In this document: positions 6,763 to 15,204 of the stretch, piece after piece | How the letters are laid out: the number at the start of each line of letters is the position of its first letter | How positions within the stretch are numbered: position 1 is the stretch's first letter | Origin: Streptomyces luteogriseus | GTDB lineage: Bacteria > Actinomycetota > Actinomycetes > Streptomycetales > Streptomycetaceae | Length of the DNA: 64,000 nt | Assembly: GCF_014205055.1 (NCBI RefSeq) | Contig: NZ_JACHMS010000001.1 | Coordinates: forward strand, 7,344,501-7,408,500 | Direction: 5' to 3' | The notes under the pieces: model-generated | Seen by the model: the letters and a program-made list of their open reading frames with translations, nothing else | What the model was told of the DNA's origin: nothing | The model's database searches: none | Program-made: the position numbers and the translations under genes

Positions 6763-9159
6763 ATGCCCGAGGCCCCGCGCCTGGACAGCAGGACCGACAG
6801 CAGGACCGCACTCACCGACGAGGAACTGCGCACGCTGGACGCCCACTGGCGGGCCGCCAACTACCTGGCGGCCGGTCAGATCTACCTGCTGGCGAACCCC
6901 CTGCTCACCGAGCCGTTGCGGCCCGAGCACATCAAGCCGCGGCTGCTGGGCCACTGGGGCACCTCACCCGGGCTGAACCTCGTCCACACCCACCTCAACC
7001 GGGTGATCAAGGCACGCGAGCTCGACGCCCTGTGCATCTGGGGCCCGGGCCACGGCGGGCCGTCGGTCCTCGCCAACTCCTGGCTGGAGGGCAGCTACAG
7101 CGAGAAGTACCCGGACGCCTCCCGGGACGCGCGGGGCATGGAGCTGCTGATGAGGCAGTTCTCCTTCCCCGGCGGCGTGCCCAGCCATGTCGCCCCGGAG
7201 GTGCCCGGCTCGATCCACGAGGGCGGCGAACTCGGCTACTCCCTCGCCCACGCCTACGGCGCCGCCCTCGACAACCCGGGCCTGCTGGTGGCCTGCGTGA
7301 TCGGTGACGGCGAGGCGGAGACCGGCCCGCTGGCCGGGTCCTGGCACGCCAACAAGTTCCTCGACCCCGTCCACGACGGTGCCGTCCTGCCGATCCTGCA
7401 CCTCAACGGCTACAAGATCGCCAACCCGACGGTGCTGTCCCGTCTGCCCGAGGAGGAACTCGACGCCCTCCTGCGCGGCTACGGCCACGAGCCCCTCCAC
7501 GTCGCCGGAGACGATCCGGCCACCGTCCACCGCGCCATGGCCGAGGCCATGGACACCGCGCTCGACCGCATCGCCGCCGCCCAGCGCGCCGCCCGCGAGG
7601 ACGGCGTGGCCGAACGCCCGCACTGGCCGGTGATCGTGCTGCGCACCCCCAAGGGCTGGACCGGCCCGGCCGAGGTCGACGGCGTACCCGTCGAGGGCAC
7701 CTGGCGCGCCCACCAGGTGCCGCTCTCCGGTGTCCGCGACAACCCCGACCACCTGCGGCAACTGGAGTCCTGGCTGCGCTCGTACCGGCCAGAGGAACTG
7801 TTCGACGCCGAGGGACGTCCGGTCGCGGACGTCCTCGCCTGCGTCCCCGAAGGCACCAGGCGGCTCGGCGCCACCCCGTACGCCAACGGAGGGCTGCTCG
7901 TCCACGACCTGCCGATCCCGTCCCTGGACGACTTCGCCGTCCCCGTCGACAAACCGGGCACGACGATGCACGAGCCGACCCGGGTCCTCGGCGACCTCCT
8001 CGCCCGGGTCATGCGCGACACCGCCGACCGCCGCGACTTCCGCCTCGTCGGCCCGGACGAGACCGCCTCCAACCGGCTCCAGGCCGTGTACGACGCCAGC
8101 GGCAAGGCCTGGCAGGCCGAAACCCTGCCCGTGGACGAGCACCTGGACCGGCACGGCCGGGTCATGGAGATCCTGTCCGAACACCTCTGCCAGGGCTGGC
8201 TGGAGGGCTACCTCCTCACCGGCCGGCACGGACTGTTCTCCTGCTACGAGGCGTTCGTGCACATCGTCGACTCCATGGTCAACCAGCACATCAAGTGGCT
8301 GCGCACCTCGCGCAGGCTGCCCTGGCGCGCCCCCATCGCCTCCCTGAACTACCTGCTGACCTCCCACGTGTGGCGGCAGGACCACAACGGCTTCTCCCAC
8401 CAGGACCCCGGGTTCGTCGACCACGTCCTCAACAAGAGCCCCGAAGTCGTCCGCGTCTATCTCCCGCCGGACGCCAACACCCTGCTGTCCGTCGCGGACC
8501 ACGCCCTGCGCAGCCGCGACTACGTGAACGTGATCGTCGCCGGGAAGCAGCCCTGCTTCGACTGGCTGTCGATGGACGAGGCCCGGGTCCACTGCGCCCG
8601 CGGCGCCGGCATCTGGGAGTGGGCGGGCACCGAGGACGGCGCCGAGCCCGACGTCGTACTGGCCTGTGCCGGTGACGTCCCGACCCAGGAGACCCTGGCC
8701 GCCGCGCACCTGCTCCGCCGCCACCTGCCCGAGCTGTCCGTCCGGGTCGTGAACGTCGTCGACCTCGCCCGGCTGCTGCCCCAGGGGGAGCACCCGCACG
8801 GCATGAGCGACTTCGAGTACGACGGCCTGTTCACCACCGACAAGCCGGTGATCTTCGCCTACCACGGCTATCCCTGGCTGATCCACCGCCTGGCCTACCG
8901 CCGCACCGGCCACCAGAACCTGCACGTGCGCGGCTACAAGGAGGCCGGCACCACGACCACGCCGTTCGACATGGTCGTCCGCAACGACCTCGACCGCTAC
9001 CGCCTGGTCATGGACGTCATCGACCGCGTCCCCGGGCTCTCGGTCCGTGCCACGGCCGTACGCCAGCGGATGGCCGACGCCCGCACCCGCCACCACGCCT
9101 GGATCCGCGAGCACGGCACCGACCTGCCCGAGGTCGCCGAGTGGAGCTGGAACGCCTGA
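6763..9159 (+). CDS. xfp: Phosphoketolase (xylulose-5-phosphate/fructose-6-phosphate)
   Basis: 798 aa, the usual length for the family, from the ATG at 6763 with GGGAG eight bases upstream. It cleaves xylulose 5-phosphate (and often fructose 6-phosphate) with phosphate to acetyl phosphate, using thiamine diphosphate. The cofactor and metal site is visible at CVIGDGEAETGP, followed by LNGYKIANPT; the N-terminal HWRAANYLAAGQIYLL and ICIWGPGHGG-like segment (LCIWGPGHGGPSV) and the middle SCYEAFVHIVDSMVNQH region are characteristic. No acetate kinase or phosphotransacetylase gene is adjacent. It has its own upstream terminator-bounded promoter region. Confidence 0.93.
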   Translation: MPEAPRLDSRTDSRTALTDEELRTLDAHWRAANYLAAGQIYLLANPLLTEPLRPEHIKPRLLGHWGTSPGLNLVHTHLNRVIKARELDALCIWGPGHGGPSVLANSWLEGSYSEKYPDASRDARGMELLMRQFSFPGGVPSHVAPEVPGSIHEGGELGYSLAHAYGAALDNPGLLVACVIGDGEAETGPLAGSWHANKFLDPVHDGAVLPILHLNGYKIANPTVLSRLPEEELDALLRGYGHEPLHVAGDDPATVHRAMAEAMDTALDRIAAAQRAAREDGVAERPHWPVIVLRTPKGWTGPAEVDGVPVEGTWRAHQVPLSGVRDNPDHLRQLESWLRSYRPEELFDAEGRPVADVLACVPEGTRRLGATPYANGGLLVHDLPIPSLDDFAVPVDKPGTTMHEPTRVLGDLLARVMRDTADRRDFRLVGPDETASNRLQAVYDASGKAWQAETLPVDEHLDRHGRVMEILSEHLCQGWLEGYLLTGRHGLFSCYEAFVHIVDSMVNQHIKWLRTSRRLPWRAPIASLNYLLTSHVWRQDHNGFSHQDPGFVDHVLNKSPEVVRVYLPPDANTLLSVADHALRSRDYVNVIVAGKQPCFDWLSMDEARVHCARGAGIWEWAGTEDGAEPDVVLACAGDVPTQETLAAAHLLRRHLPELSVRVVNVVDLARLLPQGEHPHGMSDFEYDGLFTTDKPVIFAYHGYPWLIHRLAYRRTGHQNLHVRGYKEAGTTTTPFDMVVRNDLDRYRLVMDVIDRVPGLSVRATAVRQRMADARTRHHAWIREHGTDLPEVAEWSWNA

Positions 9160-9241
9160 GTCCCGGGAGACGTCCTAGGAGCCGGTAGGCTTCCCGTGCA
9201 CGAAGGGAAGCTCGCAGGAAACCCAGGGAAAGGAACCGGCG

Positions 9242-9880
9242 TTGCACGTCCAGGAGTGGCTCGAAACCGTACCCGCGGTGGCCGTCTACGCACTGGTGGG
9301 GCTGGTCATCGGCCTGGAGAGCCTGGGCATCCCGCTGCCGGGCGAGATCATCCTCGTCTCCTCCGCCCTGCTGGCGTCCCAGCACGGCGAGATCGACCCC
9401 GTCGTCCTCGGCGCCAGTGCCACGGCCGGCGCCATCATCGGCGACTCGATCGGCTACGCCATCGGCCGCAAGGGCGGGCGGCCCATGCTGGCCTGGCTGG
9501 GACACAAGTTCCCCAAGCACTTCAGCGAGGGCCACATCGCCACCGCCGAGCGCTCCTTCGAGAAGTGGGGCATGTGGGCCGTCTTCTTCGGCCGGTTCGT
9601 CGCCCTGCTCCGCATCTTCGCGGGCCCCCTCGCCGGCGTGCTGCGCATGCCGTACTGGAAGTTCCTCATCGCCAACGTCCTCGGCGGCATCGTCTGGGCG
9701 GGTGGCACGACCGCGGTCATCTACTACGTCGGCATCGTCGCGGAGTCCTGGCTCAAGCGCTTCTCGTGGCTGGGCCTGGTCGCGGCGGTCCTGGTGGGCC
9801 TCACGTCCATGCTGGTGATCAAGCGCAAGGCGAAGAAGGCGGGCCAGAACCTGGAAGCGGCAGAAGCACAGGTTCCCTAG
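9242..9880 (+). CDS. DedA family membrane protein
   Basis: 212 aa from a TTG start at 9242 preceded by GGAAAGGA. Several hydrophobic segments are visible. The family-defining loop IGLESLGIPLPGEIIL (membrane-embedded Glu) lies near residue 25, and the GRFVALLRIFAGPLAG segment carries the conserved Arg residues near residue 120. DedA/VTT-domain proteins are thought to act as flippases or proton-coupled transporters for membrane lipids or their carriers. The C-terminus is basic (IKRKAKKAG) and cytoplasmic. The gene is 81 bases downstream of phosphoketolase; co-transcription is possible but not evident. Confidence 0.88.
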   Translation: MHVQEWLETVPAVAVYALVGLVIGLESLGIPLPGEIILVSSALLASQHGEIDPVVLGASATAGAIIGDSIGYAIGRKGGRPMLAWLGHKFPKHFSEGHIATAERSFEKWGMWAVFFGRFVALLRIFAGPLAGVLRMPYWKFLIANVLGGIVWAGGTTAVIYYVGIVAESWLKRFSWLGLVAAVLVGLTSMLVIKRKAKKAGQNLEAAEAQVP

Positions 9881-9920
9881 GGGCGCGGGGAACTGCGCGA
9901 CCAGCCCCCACGAGCCGCAC
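9880..9920 (+). repeat. Dispersed Streptomyces-type repeat (copy A)
   Basis: Starts at the last base of the DedA stop codon. Its first 20 bases from 9881 are identical to those at 48241-48260, and the two copies stay alike through the following CCACGAGCC block. It separates two convergent genes. Confidence 0.7.
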
Positions 9921-9932
9921 CCGTCGAACCAC

Positions 9933-10460
9933 CTACGCGTGCACCTCGCGATGCGCCTTCGCCAGCTCGGCGTACATCGTGCCGTTGAGGGTGACGCCCT
10001 GCTTCTCCTCCTCCGACAACTCCCGCCGCACCTTCGCGGGCACCCCCGCCACCAGCGAACCGGGCGGCACGACCATGCCCTGGGGCACCAGCGCCTGCGC
10101 GGCGACGAGCGACCCGGCCCCGATGACCGCGCCGTTCAGGACCGTCGCCCCCATCCCGATCAGGCAGTCGTCCTCCACGGTCGCTCCGTGCACGACCGCG
10201 TTGTGCCCGATGCTCACCCGCTCGCCGACGTTCACCGGGAATCCGGGATCGGCGTGGAGCGTGCAGTTGTCCTGGACGTTGCTGCTGGCCCCGACGGAGA
10301 TCGCCTCGACGTCGCCGCGTACCACGGCGCCGTACCAGACGCTCGCGCCCGCTCCCAGCGTCACGCCCCCGATCACCGACGCCGTCGGCGCCACGAACGC
10401 CGTCGCGTCGATCTCCGGCTCCCTGCCGCCGATCCCGGTGATCATCGCCCGCTGCGCCAT
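9933..10460 (-). CDS. Gamma-carbonic-anhydrase-like hexapeptide-repeat protein
   Basis: 175 aa from the ATG at 10460, with GGAGG six bases upstream. The body is a left-handed beta-helix of hexapeptide repeats (for example VIGGVTLGAGASV, GAVIGAGSLVAAQ). His69, His86 and His91 are placed like the zinc ligands of gamma-carbonic anhydrases (pattern HA...IGHNAVVHG), and VRGDVEAISVG contains the conserved Arg-Gly-Asp. The family includes active CO2 hydratases and inactive or other-substrate relatives (YrdA, PaaY), so activity is likely but not certain. The next plus-strand gene, also a hexapeptide protein, is divergent. Confidence 0.82.
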   Translation of the reverse strand: MAQRAMITGIGGREPEIDATAFVAPTASVIGGVTLGAGASVWYGAVVRGDVEAISVGASSNVQDNCTLHADPGFPVNVGERVSIGHNAVVHGATVEDDCLIGMGATVLNGAVIGAGSLVAAQALVPQGMVVPPGSLVAGVPAKVRRELSEEEKQGVTLNGTMYAELAKAHREVHA

Positions 10461-10572
10461 GTCCGCCTCCCGAAACGTCGTAGACAACGCGCACACCGTA
10501 CGCCACCCGGTGGGGTGAAGATCACAGGCCGCCGACGCCGCGGGCGGAGCTACCGCTGAGTACCGTGAGCTC

Positions 10573-11370
10573 GTGCCGAAGCGCAAGAACACGTTCTCAT
10601 CCTGGCGGCGGGGCCTCACGCAGCGCGCCGTCCACGCGGGCTGGGCCTGGTTGCAGCGGACGGCCTCCGTCACCGCCGAGCACCCCGGCCGGTACCGCTT
10701 CGGCGCCATGGGAACAGGTACCAGACTCGCCTTCCCGCTCGGCACGGTCTTCGGCGAGCCCTGGATCCATCTCGGCTCCCACTGCATCATCGGCGAGCAG
10801 GTCACCCTCACCGCGGGCCTGATGCCCGACCTCGACCTCGGCCCGGACCCGATCCTGCGTCTCGGCGACGGCGTCGTCCTGGGCCGTGGCAGCCACGTCA
10901 TCGCCGACACGACGGTCACGATCGGCAGCGACTGCTACTTCGGTCCGTACGTCTACGTCACGTCGACGAACCACTCCTACGACGATCCGCACGAGCCGAT
11001 CGGCAAGCAGTGGCCGCGGATGGAGCCCGTGGAGATCGGGCCCGGCTGCTGGATCGGCACGGGAGCGGTGATCCTTCCGGGTGCCCGGATCGGGCGGAAC
11101 GTTGTGGTGGCCGCCGGAGCGGTCGTACGGGGAACGGTGCCCGACCACGCCGTGGTCGCGGGCGCGCCCGCCCGCGTCGTACGGCGCTGGACCGACGCCG
11201 ACGGCTGGCAGCCGCCGCTGCGCACCCCGGCGCCGGTGCCGATACCGGAGGGCGTCACCCCCGAGCAGCTCCGTGCGCTGTCGGGCCTGGATGAGGAGAC
11301 GGCTGCCCGGCTCGCGGAGCTGGACGAGGAGGCCGCGGCGGGACTCGCGGAGCTGGAGCCGGAGGCCTGA
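10573..11370 (+). CDS. Hexapeptide-repeat acyltransferase (CysE/LacA/MaaA-like)
   Basis: 265 aa from the GTG at 10573. A central beta-helix (about residues 60-205) carries many hexapeptide turns (LGDGVVLGRGSHVIAD, IGPGCWIGTGAVILPG). The segment YVYVTSTNHSYDDPHEPI contains the catalytic-type histidine found in maltose/galactoside O-acetyltransferases. The substrate is probably a sugar or a wall-associated compound, unknown here. The last 45 residues contain a Glu/Ala-rich duplicated helix (GLDEETAARLAELDEEAAAGLAELEPEA), likely a coiled-coil tail. A tandem repeat starts just after its stop. Confidence 0.78.
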   Translation: MPKRKNTFSSWRRGLTQRAVHAGWAWLQRTASVTAEHPGRYRFGAMGTGTRLAFPLGTVFGEPWIHLGSHCIIGEQVTLTAGLMPDLDLGPDPILRLGDGVVLGRGSHVIADTTVTIGSDCYFGPYVYVTSTNHSYDDPHEPIGKQWPRMEPVEIGPGCWIGTGAVILPGARIGRNVVVAAGAVVRGTVPDHAVVAGAPARVVRRWTDADGWQPPLRTPAPVPIPEGVTPEQLRALSGLDEETAARLAELDEEAAAGLAELEPEA

Positions 11371-11371
11371 A

Positions 11372-11469
11372 CTGCCGGGTTCGCCCGACGCCGCAACGCC
11401 CCCGAGCCTCTGCCGGGTTCGGCCCGACGCCGCACCCCCGGGAGTCGCTGCCGGGGTCAGCCCGACGCC
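11372..11469. repeat. Three imperfect 38-bp tandem repeats
   Basis: CTGCCGGG-TTCG-CCCGACGCC-type units start at 11372, 11410 and 11448, exactly 38 bases apart. The third copy runs into the last four codons and stop of the convergent EamA gene (stop at 11457-11459). Confidence 0.7.
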
Positions 11470-12314
11470 AGTAGGACCGTCCCCACCAGGGCCAGGCCCG
11501 CGCCCGCGGCCTGCACCGCCCGCAGCCGCTCGCGCAGGATGCCGCGTGCCGCCGCTGCCGTCACCACCGGATACAGGGAGGCCAGCACGGCGGCGACCGT
11601 CACCGGGCCGTGCTGCGCGGCGATCGAGTACGTGCCGTTGGCGGCGACGTCCGCGAGGCCGACGAAGGCGAGGGCGGGCAGGGTGCGCCAGGGGAAGCCG
11701 TCCGCCGGAAGGGCGGGCGCCCCGCGGCGCACCGACACGAACAGCGCGAGCCCGCCCGCGGCGACGTTCGTGACCCGCTGCACGAACAGGGCGAGGAAGA
11801 GGCCGGTCAGCGTCGTCGACGCCTCGGCGATCAGGGCCATCACCGCGCCGAAGCCGAACGCCGCGAGCAGGGTCAGGACGATGGCCTGCCGCTGTACGGG
11901 AGCGCCGCGGAACTGGGGGCCGCCGGCCAGGCACACGCCGGCGACGGCCACCAGGATGCCGGTGAACTGCAGCAGCCCGGGACGCTCGCCCAGCATCAGT
12001 CCCACCCCGACCGGCACCGCCACGCCGATCGACCCCAGCGGCGAGACCACGCCCATCGGGCCGAGCGCGAGCGCCTTGTAGAAGGCGAGCATCGCCACCG
12101 GACCGACCAGCCCGGCCGCCACGGCGAACCACAGCTGCGGCCCCGCCTCGCTCCAGCCGCCGGTCGCCACCACGACCGCGCCCAGCACCACGACCGCGAT
12201 CGACTGCGAGACCACGACCACCGTGAGCGCGGGAGTGCGCCGGGTCAGCAGACCGCCGCCGAAATCGGCCAGCCCCCACAGCAGGCTGGTGGCCAAGGCG
12301 AAGAGCGCTGTCAT
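11457..12314 (-). CDS. EamA/DMT family transporter
   Basis: 285 aa with about ten hydrophobic segments arranged as two five-helix EamA repeats. The first begins MTALFALATSLLWGLADFGGG and the second near VLTLLAAFGFGAVMALIAE. DMT exporters move amino acids, nucleosides or other metabolites out of the cell. The gene is divergent from the XRE-cupin regulator at 12412 with palindromes in the shared promoter, a pairing that usually means the regulator controls the exporter. The final codons lie inside the 38-bp tandem repeat, so the very C-terminus (LLASG) may have been reshaped by it. Confidence 0.86.
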   Translation of the reverse strand: MTALFALATSLLWGLADFGGGLLTRRTPALTVVVVSQSIAVVVLGAVVVATGGWSEAGPQLWFAVAAGLVGPVAMLAFYKALALGPMGVVSPLGSIGVAVPVGVGLMLGERPGLLQFTGILVAVAGVCLAGGPQFRGAPVQRQAIVLTLLAAFGFGAVMALIAEASTTLTGLFLALFVQRVTNVAAGGLALFVSVRRGAPALPADGFPWRTLPALAFVGLADVAANGTYSIAAQHGPVTVAAVLASLYPVVTAAAARGILRERLRAVQAAGAGLALVGTVLLASG

Positions 12315-12336
12315 GGGACGGATACCTCGCAGTACA

Positions 12337-12385
12337 GTTCAGTGAACGATCAGGTGAACCACACCATAGTGCAGCGCATTGCACT
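12337..12385. promoter_or_regulatory. Divergent promoter with two palindromic operator candidates
   Basis: GTTCA-G-TGAAC (12337-12347) and AGTGCA-N6-TGCACT (12368-12385) are both perfect inverted repeats in the 97-base gap between the EamA exporter and the XRE-cupin regulator. Their position fits autoregulation plus control of the exporter. Confidence 0.5.
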
Positions 12386-12411
12386 GTGTCATACAGAATA
12401 TTGGACGGAAT

Positions 12412-12984
12412 GTGTCGGACCTCGACCTGCTGACCCAGTCCCTGGCGCGGAGCGTCAAGCACTGGCGCGCGGTGCGCGGCTTCACTCTGGACGTGCTCGC
12501 AGCCCGGGCGGGCGTCAGCCGCGGCATGCTCATCCAGATCGAGCAGGCCCGCACCAACCCCAGCCTCGGCACCGTCGTCAAGATCGGCGACGCGCTCGGC
12601 GTCAGCATCACGACCCTGCTCGACTACGAGCAGGGCCCGAACGTGCGCGTCATCCCGGCCGAGCAGGCCGTACGGCTCTGGCACACCGACGCCGGCAGCT
12701 ACAACCGGCTCCTCGCGGGTACCGAGGCGCCCGGCCCCCTGGAGATGTGGGACTGGCGGCTCATGCCCGGTGAGAGCAGCCCGTCGGACCCGCACCCCGC
12801 CGGCACGACCGAACTGCTCCACGTCACGGCGGGCGAACTGACCCTCACCGTCGACGGCGTCGAGCACCGCGTGCCCGCGGGCGCCAGCGTCCACTTCGAG
12901 GCCAACGTCCCGCACACCTACGGCAACACCGGTGACGCGCCCATGGAGATGGTCATGGCCGTCTCGGTGCCGCCCGTGACCTGA
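12412..12984 (+). CDS. XRE-family transcriptional regulator with C-terminal cupin sensor
   Basis: 190 aa from the GTG at 12412 (GGACGGA just upstream); an in-frame ATG at 12379 falls inside the palindrome and is less likely. Residues about 10-65 form the HTH_3 domain (LAARAGVSRGMLIQIEQARTNPSLGTV), which is typical. Residues about 115-185 form a cupin_2 beta-barrel (LLHVTAGELTLTVDGVEHRVPAGASVHFEANVPHTYGN) that binds an effector. Such regulators repress an adjacent amino-acid or metabolite transporter and are released by the ligand. Here the neighbour is the divergent EamA gene. Confidence 0.9.
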   Translation: MSDLDLLTQSLARSVKHWRAVRGFTLDVLAARAGVSRGMLIQIEQARTNPSLGTVVKIGDALGVSITTLLDYEQGPNVRVIPAEQAVRLWHTDAGSYNRLLAGTEAPGPLEMWDWRLMPGESSPSDPHPAGTTELLHVTAGELTLTVDGVEHRVPAGASVHFEANVPHTYGNTGDAPMEMVMAVSVPPVT

Positions 12985-13027
12985 GACGTCCGGTCCGCCA
13001 CCGGGCCGCTGTTGTTAGCGTGCGGCC

Positions 13028-13585
13028 ATGCGCGCACCCATCGGACACTTTGACGACGCCCGACCCGCCCCCGCCTGCCTCGACGAACTCACCGGCCCCG
13101 TCGCCGACGCCGTACGCCACTGGCAGGGCAGCGTCCCCGCCGAGCAGATCGTCTACGTCGACACCGACCCGGAGTGGGCCGACACCGCCACCTTCGTGGA
13201 GCACTACGGGCAGGATCTGCTGGAACGGTCGGCGAACTGCGTGGTGGTCTCGGGCAAGCGGGGCGGCGAGTCCACGCTCGCCGCATGCCTCGTGCTGTCC
13301 ACCACCCGCGTCGACGTGAACGGGGTCGTGCGCCGCCGGCTCGGTGCCCGCAAGGCCTCCTTCGCCTCGATGGACACGGCCACCGGCGCGACCGGCATGG
13401 AGTACGGCGGCATCACCCCGCTCGGGCTGCCGGACGGCTGGCCCCTCCTGGTGGACGCCGCCGTCGTCGACCTGCCGTACGTGCTCGTCGGCAGCGGGCG
13501 GCGGCGCGGCAAGCTGCTGATCCCGGGCAAGGCCTTCGCCGAACTGCCGCACGCCGAGGTGCTGGAGGGGCTCGGGGTCTCCTGA
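13028..13585 (+). CDS. YbaK/EbsC-family aminoacyl-tRNA deacylase-like protein
   Basis: 185 aa, ATG at 13028. The YbaK/ProRS-editing-domain fold is visible from residue 50: ANCVVVSGKRGGESTLAACLVLSTTRVDVNGVVRRRLGARKASFAS contains the VxxxLGxxKxSFA element around the catalytic lysine. TGMEYGGITPLGLP follows; it matches the substrate-site motif (GGVSPLG-type). Family members hydrolyse mischarged Cys-tRNA(Pro) or Ala-tRNA(Pro). The exact substrate cannot be told from sequence. It is 43 bases after the XRE-cupin gene, in the same direction. Confidence 0.85.
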   Translation: MRAPIGHFDDARPAPACLDELTGPVADAVRHWQGSVPAEQIVYVDTDPEWADTATFVEHYGQDLLERSANCVVVSGKRGGESTLAACLVLSTTRVDVNGVVRRRLGARKASFASMDTATGATGMEYGGITPLGLPDGWPLLVDAAVVDLPYVLVGSGRRRGKLLIPGKAFAELPHAEVLEGLGVS

Positions 13586-13645
13586 CCCGACGTCGCGATG
13601 AGCCGGTCGGCGGTGGACCCGGCGGCAGCTGCGGGGCCGGCCGGC

Positions 13646-14770
13646 CTACGCGGCGATGTGGTGGGCCAGCGGCAGATGCGGGTCGCCCTCGCCCGGGGCC
13701 GGCTCGGGATCGGCGTGCACCAGGGCCGCGGTCAGCCGGGGTACCGCGTGCAGCAGCGCGTGCTCGGCGTCCACGGCGATGCGATGGGCCTCGCGCACCG
13801 TCACGTCGCCGTCCACCACGACCGCCACCTCGGCGCGCAGCCGGTGACCGATCCAGCGCAGCCGCAGCTCACCCACCCCGCGCACCCCGGGCACCTCGGT
13901 CAGGGCCCGCTCGGCGCGGTCCACCAGGGCCGGGTCGACGGCGTCCATCACCCGGCGGAACACCTCCCGGGCCGCGTCCCGCAGCACCAGCGCGATCGCC
14001 GCGGTGATCGCCAGCCCGACGACGGGGTCGGCCAGGTGCCATCCCAGGGCCGATCCTCCGGCGCCCAGCAGCACGGCCAGCGAGGTGAAACCGTCCGTGC
14101 GGGCGTGCAGCCCGTCGGCGACCAGCGCGGCCGAGCCGATCGAGCGGCCGACGCGGATGCGGTAGCGGGCCACCCACTCGTTGCCCGCGAAGCCGACGAG
14201 GGCGGCCACGGCGACCGCCGGGACGTGCTGGACCGGGCGCGGATCCAGCAGCCGCTCCAGGGCCGTCCAGCCCGCGAAGGCCGCGGACGCGGCGATCGTC
14301 AGCACGATCACGAGACCGGCCAGGTCCTCGGCCCGCCCGTAGCCGTAGGTGAAGCGGCGCGTGGCCGCGCGCCGGCCCAGTACGAAGGCGATCCCGAGCG
14401 GGACGGCGGTCAGCGCGTCCGCGGTGTTGTGCACCGTGTCCCCGAGCAGCGCGACCGACCCGGAGACCGCCACCACGACCGCCTGGGCCAGCGCCGTCAC
14501 GCCGAGGACGACGAGCGAGACCCAGAGCGCCCGCATCCCCCGGGCAGAGGACTCCAGGGCGGAGTCGACCTTGTCGGCAGTCTCGTGAGAGTGCGGGGCG
14601 AGGAGGTGGGCCAGCCGGTGGCGAAGGCGGTGCCGGTGGCCGTGGTCGTGCCCCCGGTCGTGCCGGTGCTCCTGGCCGGGACCGTGGTCGTGCCCCCGGT
14701 CGTGCCCGTGTTCCTGACCGGGCCCGTGGGTGTGCTCATGAGGGTGGGAGTGCTCGTGCCGATCGCTCAC
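13646..14770 (-). CDS. Cation diffusion facilitator (CDF) metal exporter with His-rich N-terminus
   Basis: 374 aa from the GTG at 14770 (AAGGGGA upstream). The first 60 residues are a metal-binding tail dominated by His and containing a duplicated GPGQEH-HDRGHDHG unit; the DNA repeat is about 42 bases. Six membrane segments follow, with DTVHNTADALT (HxxxD-type zinc site in helix II) and VADGLHARTDGFTSL (helix V site). The C-terminal cytoplasmic domain ends in PEPAPGEGDPHLPLAHH. CDF proteins expel Zn2+ or related ions by proton antiport. It is divergent from an ArsR regulator, the classic metal-resistance pair. Confidence 0.92.
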   Translation of the reverse strand: MSDRHEHSHPHEHTHGPGQEHGHDRGHDHGPGQEHRHDRGHDHGHRHRLRHRLAHLLAPHSHETADKVDSALESSARGMRALWVSLVVLGVTALAQAVVVAVSGSVALLGDTVHNTADALTAVPLGIAFVLGRRAATRRFTYGYGRAEDLAGLVIVLTIAASAAFAGWTALERLLDPRPVQHVPAVAVAALVGFAGNEWVARYRIRVGRSIGSAALVADGLHARTDGFTSLAVLLGAGGSALGWHLADPVVGLAITAAIALVLRDAAREVFRRVMDAVDPALVDRAERALTEVPGVRGVGELRLRWIGHRLRAEVAVVVDGDVTVREAHRIAVDAEHALLHAVPRLTAALVHADPEPAPGEGDPHLPLAHHIAA

Positions 14771-14827
14771 GTGGATCCCCTTCCGGTGCGCGCGAGAGTG
14801 GACGTACCCGTGCCGTGGCGCCATTAT

Positions 14828-14874
14828 GTGCGTATGAGCGCACGCATGCACCTGTCATCTGCGCATGATGCGCA
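14828..14874. promoter_or_regulatory. Operator candidates of the ArsR/CDF pair
   Basis: GTGCG-N6-CGCAC (14828-14843) and TGCGCAT-G-ATGCGCA (14860-14874) are perfect inverted repeats overlapping the start region of the ArsR gene. ArsR proteins of the zinc/nickel type bind such AT-poor palindromes near their own promoters; the assignment is by position. Confidence 0.5.
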
Positions 14875-15193
14875 TCCGCGCAGCCCCGGCGAGGAGCAGT
14901 TCGCCCTCGCCGCCGAACTGCTGGCCCTGCTGGGGGACCGGACCCGGCTCGCCCTGCTGCACGCGCTGGCCGGGGGAGAGGCCGACGTCACGACGCTCAC
15001 CGAGGTGTGCGGAGCGGCCCGGCCCGCCGTCAGCCAGCACCTGGCGCGGCTGCGCCTCGCGGGCCTGGTGGACACGCGCAAAGAGGGCCGCCGGGTCGTC
15101 TACTCACTGCGCGACGGTCATCTGCGCCGACTCGTCGACGAAGCGCTGAACGTGGCCGACCACCGGCTCAGCGACCGGCCCCCGCACGACTGA
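14834..15193 (+). CDS. ArsR/SmtB-family metal-responsive repressor
   Basis: 119 aa from the ATG at 14834; GTG 14828 and ATG 14846 are in-frame alternatives and no strong ribosome binding site is visible, so the transcript may be nearly leaderless. The winged helix (LLALLGDRTRLALLHALAGGEADVTTLTEV, then ARPAVSQHLARLRLAGLVDTRKEGRRVVYSL) is clear. The C-terminal helix RRLVDEALNVADHRL-SDRPPHD carries His/Asp residues in the alpha5 position used by zinc sensors of the CzrA/SmtB type. It probably represses the divergent CDF gene and itself until the metal binds. Confidence 0.88.
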   Translation: MSARMHLSSAHDAHPRSPGEEQFALAAELLALLGDRTRLALLHALAGGEADVTTLTEVCGAARPAVSQHLARLRLAGLVDTRKEGRRVVYSLRDGHLRRLVDEALNVADHRLSDRPPHD

Positions 15194-15204
15194 GCACGGC
15201 TCGC

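Noticed and set aside
6964..9114. Minus-strand open frame of about 700 codons opposite phosphoketolase
   Set aside because: Antisense shadow; the plus strand encodes a full-length enzyme with cofactor motifs.
13598..14833. Plus-strand extension of the ArsR frame back to 13598
   Set aside because: It would run antisense through the CDF gene; only the last 119 codons are ArsR.
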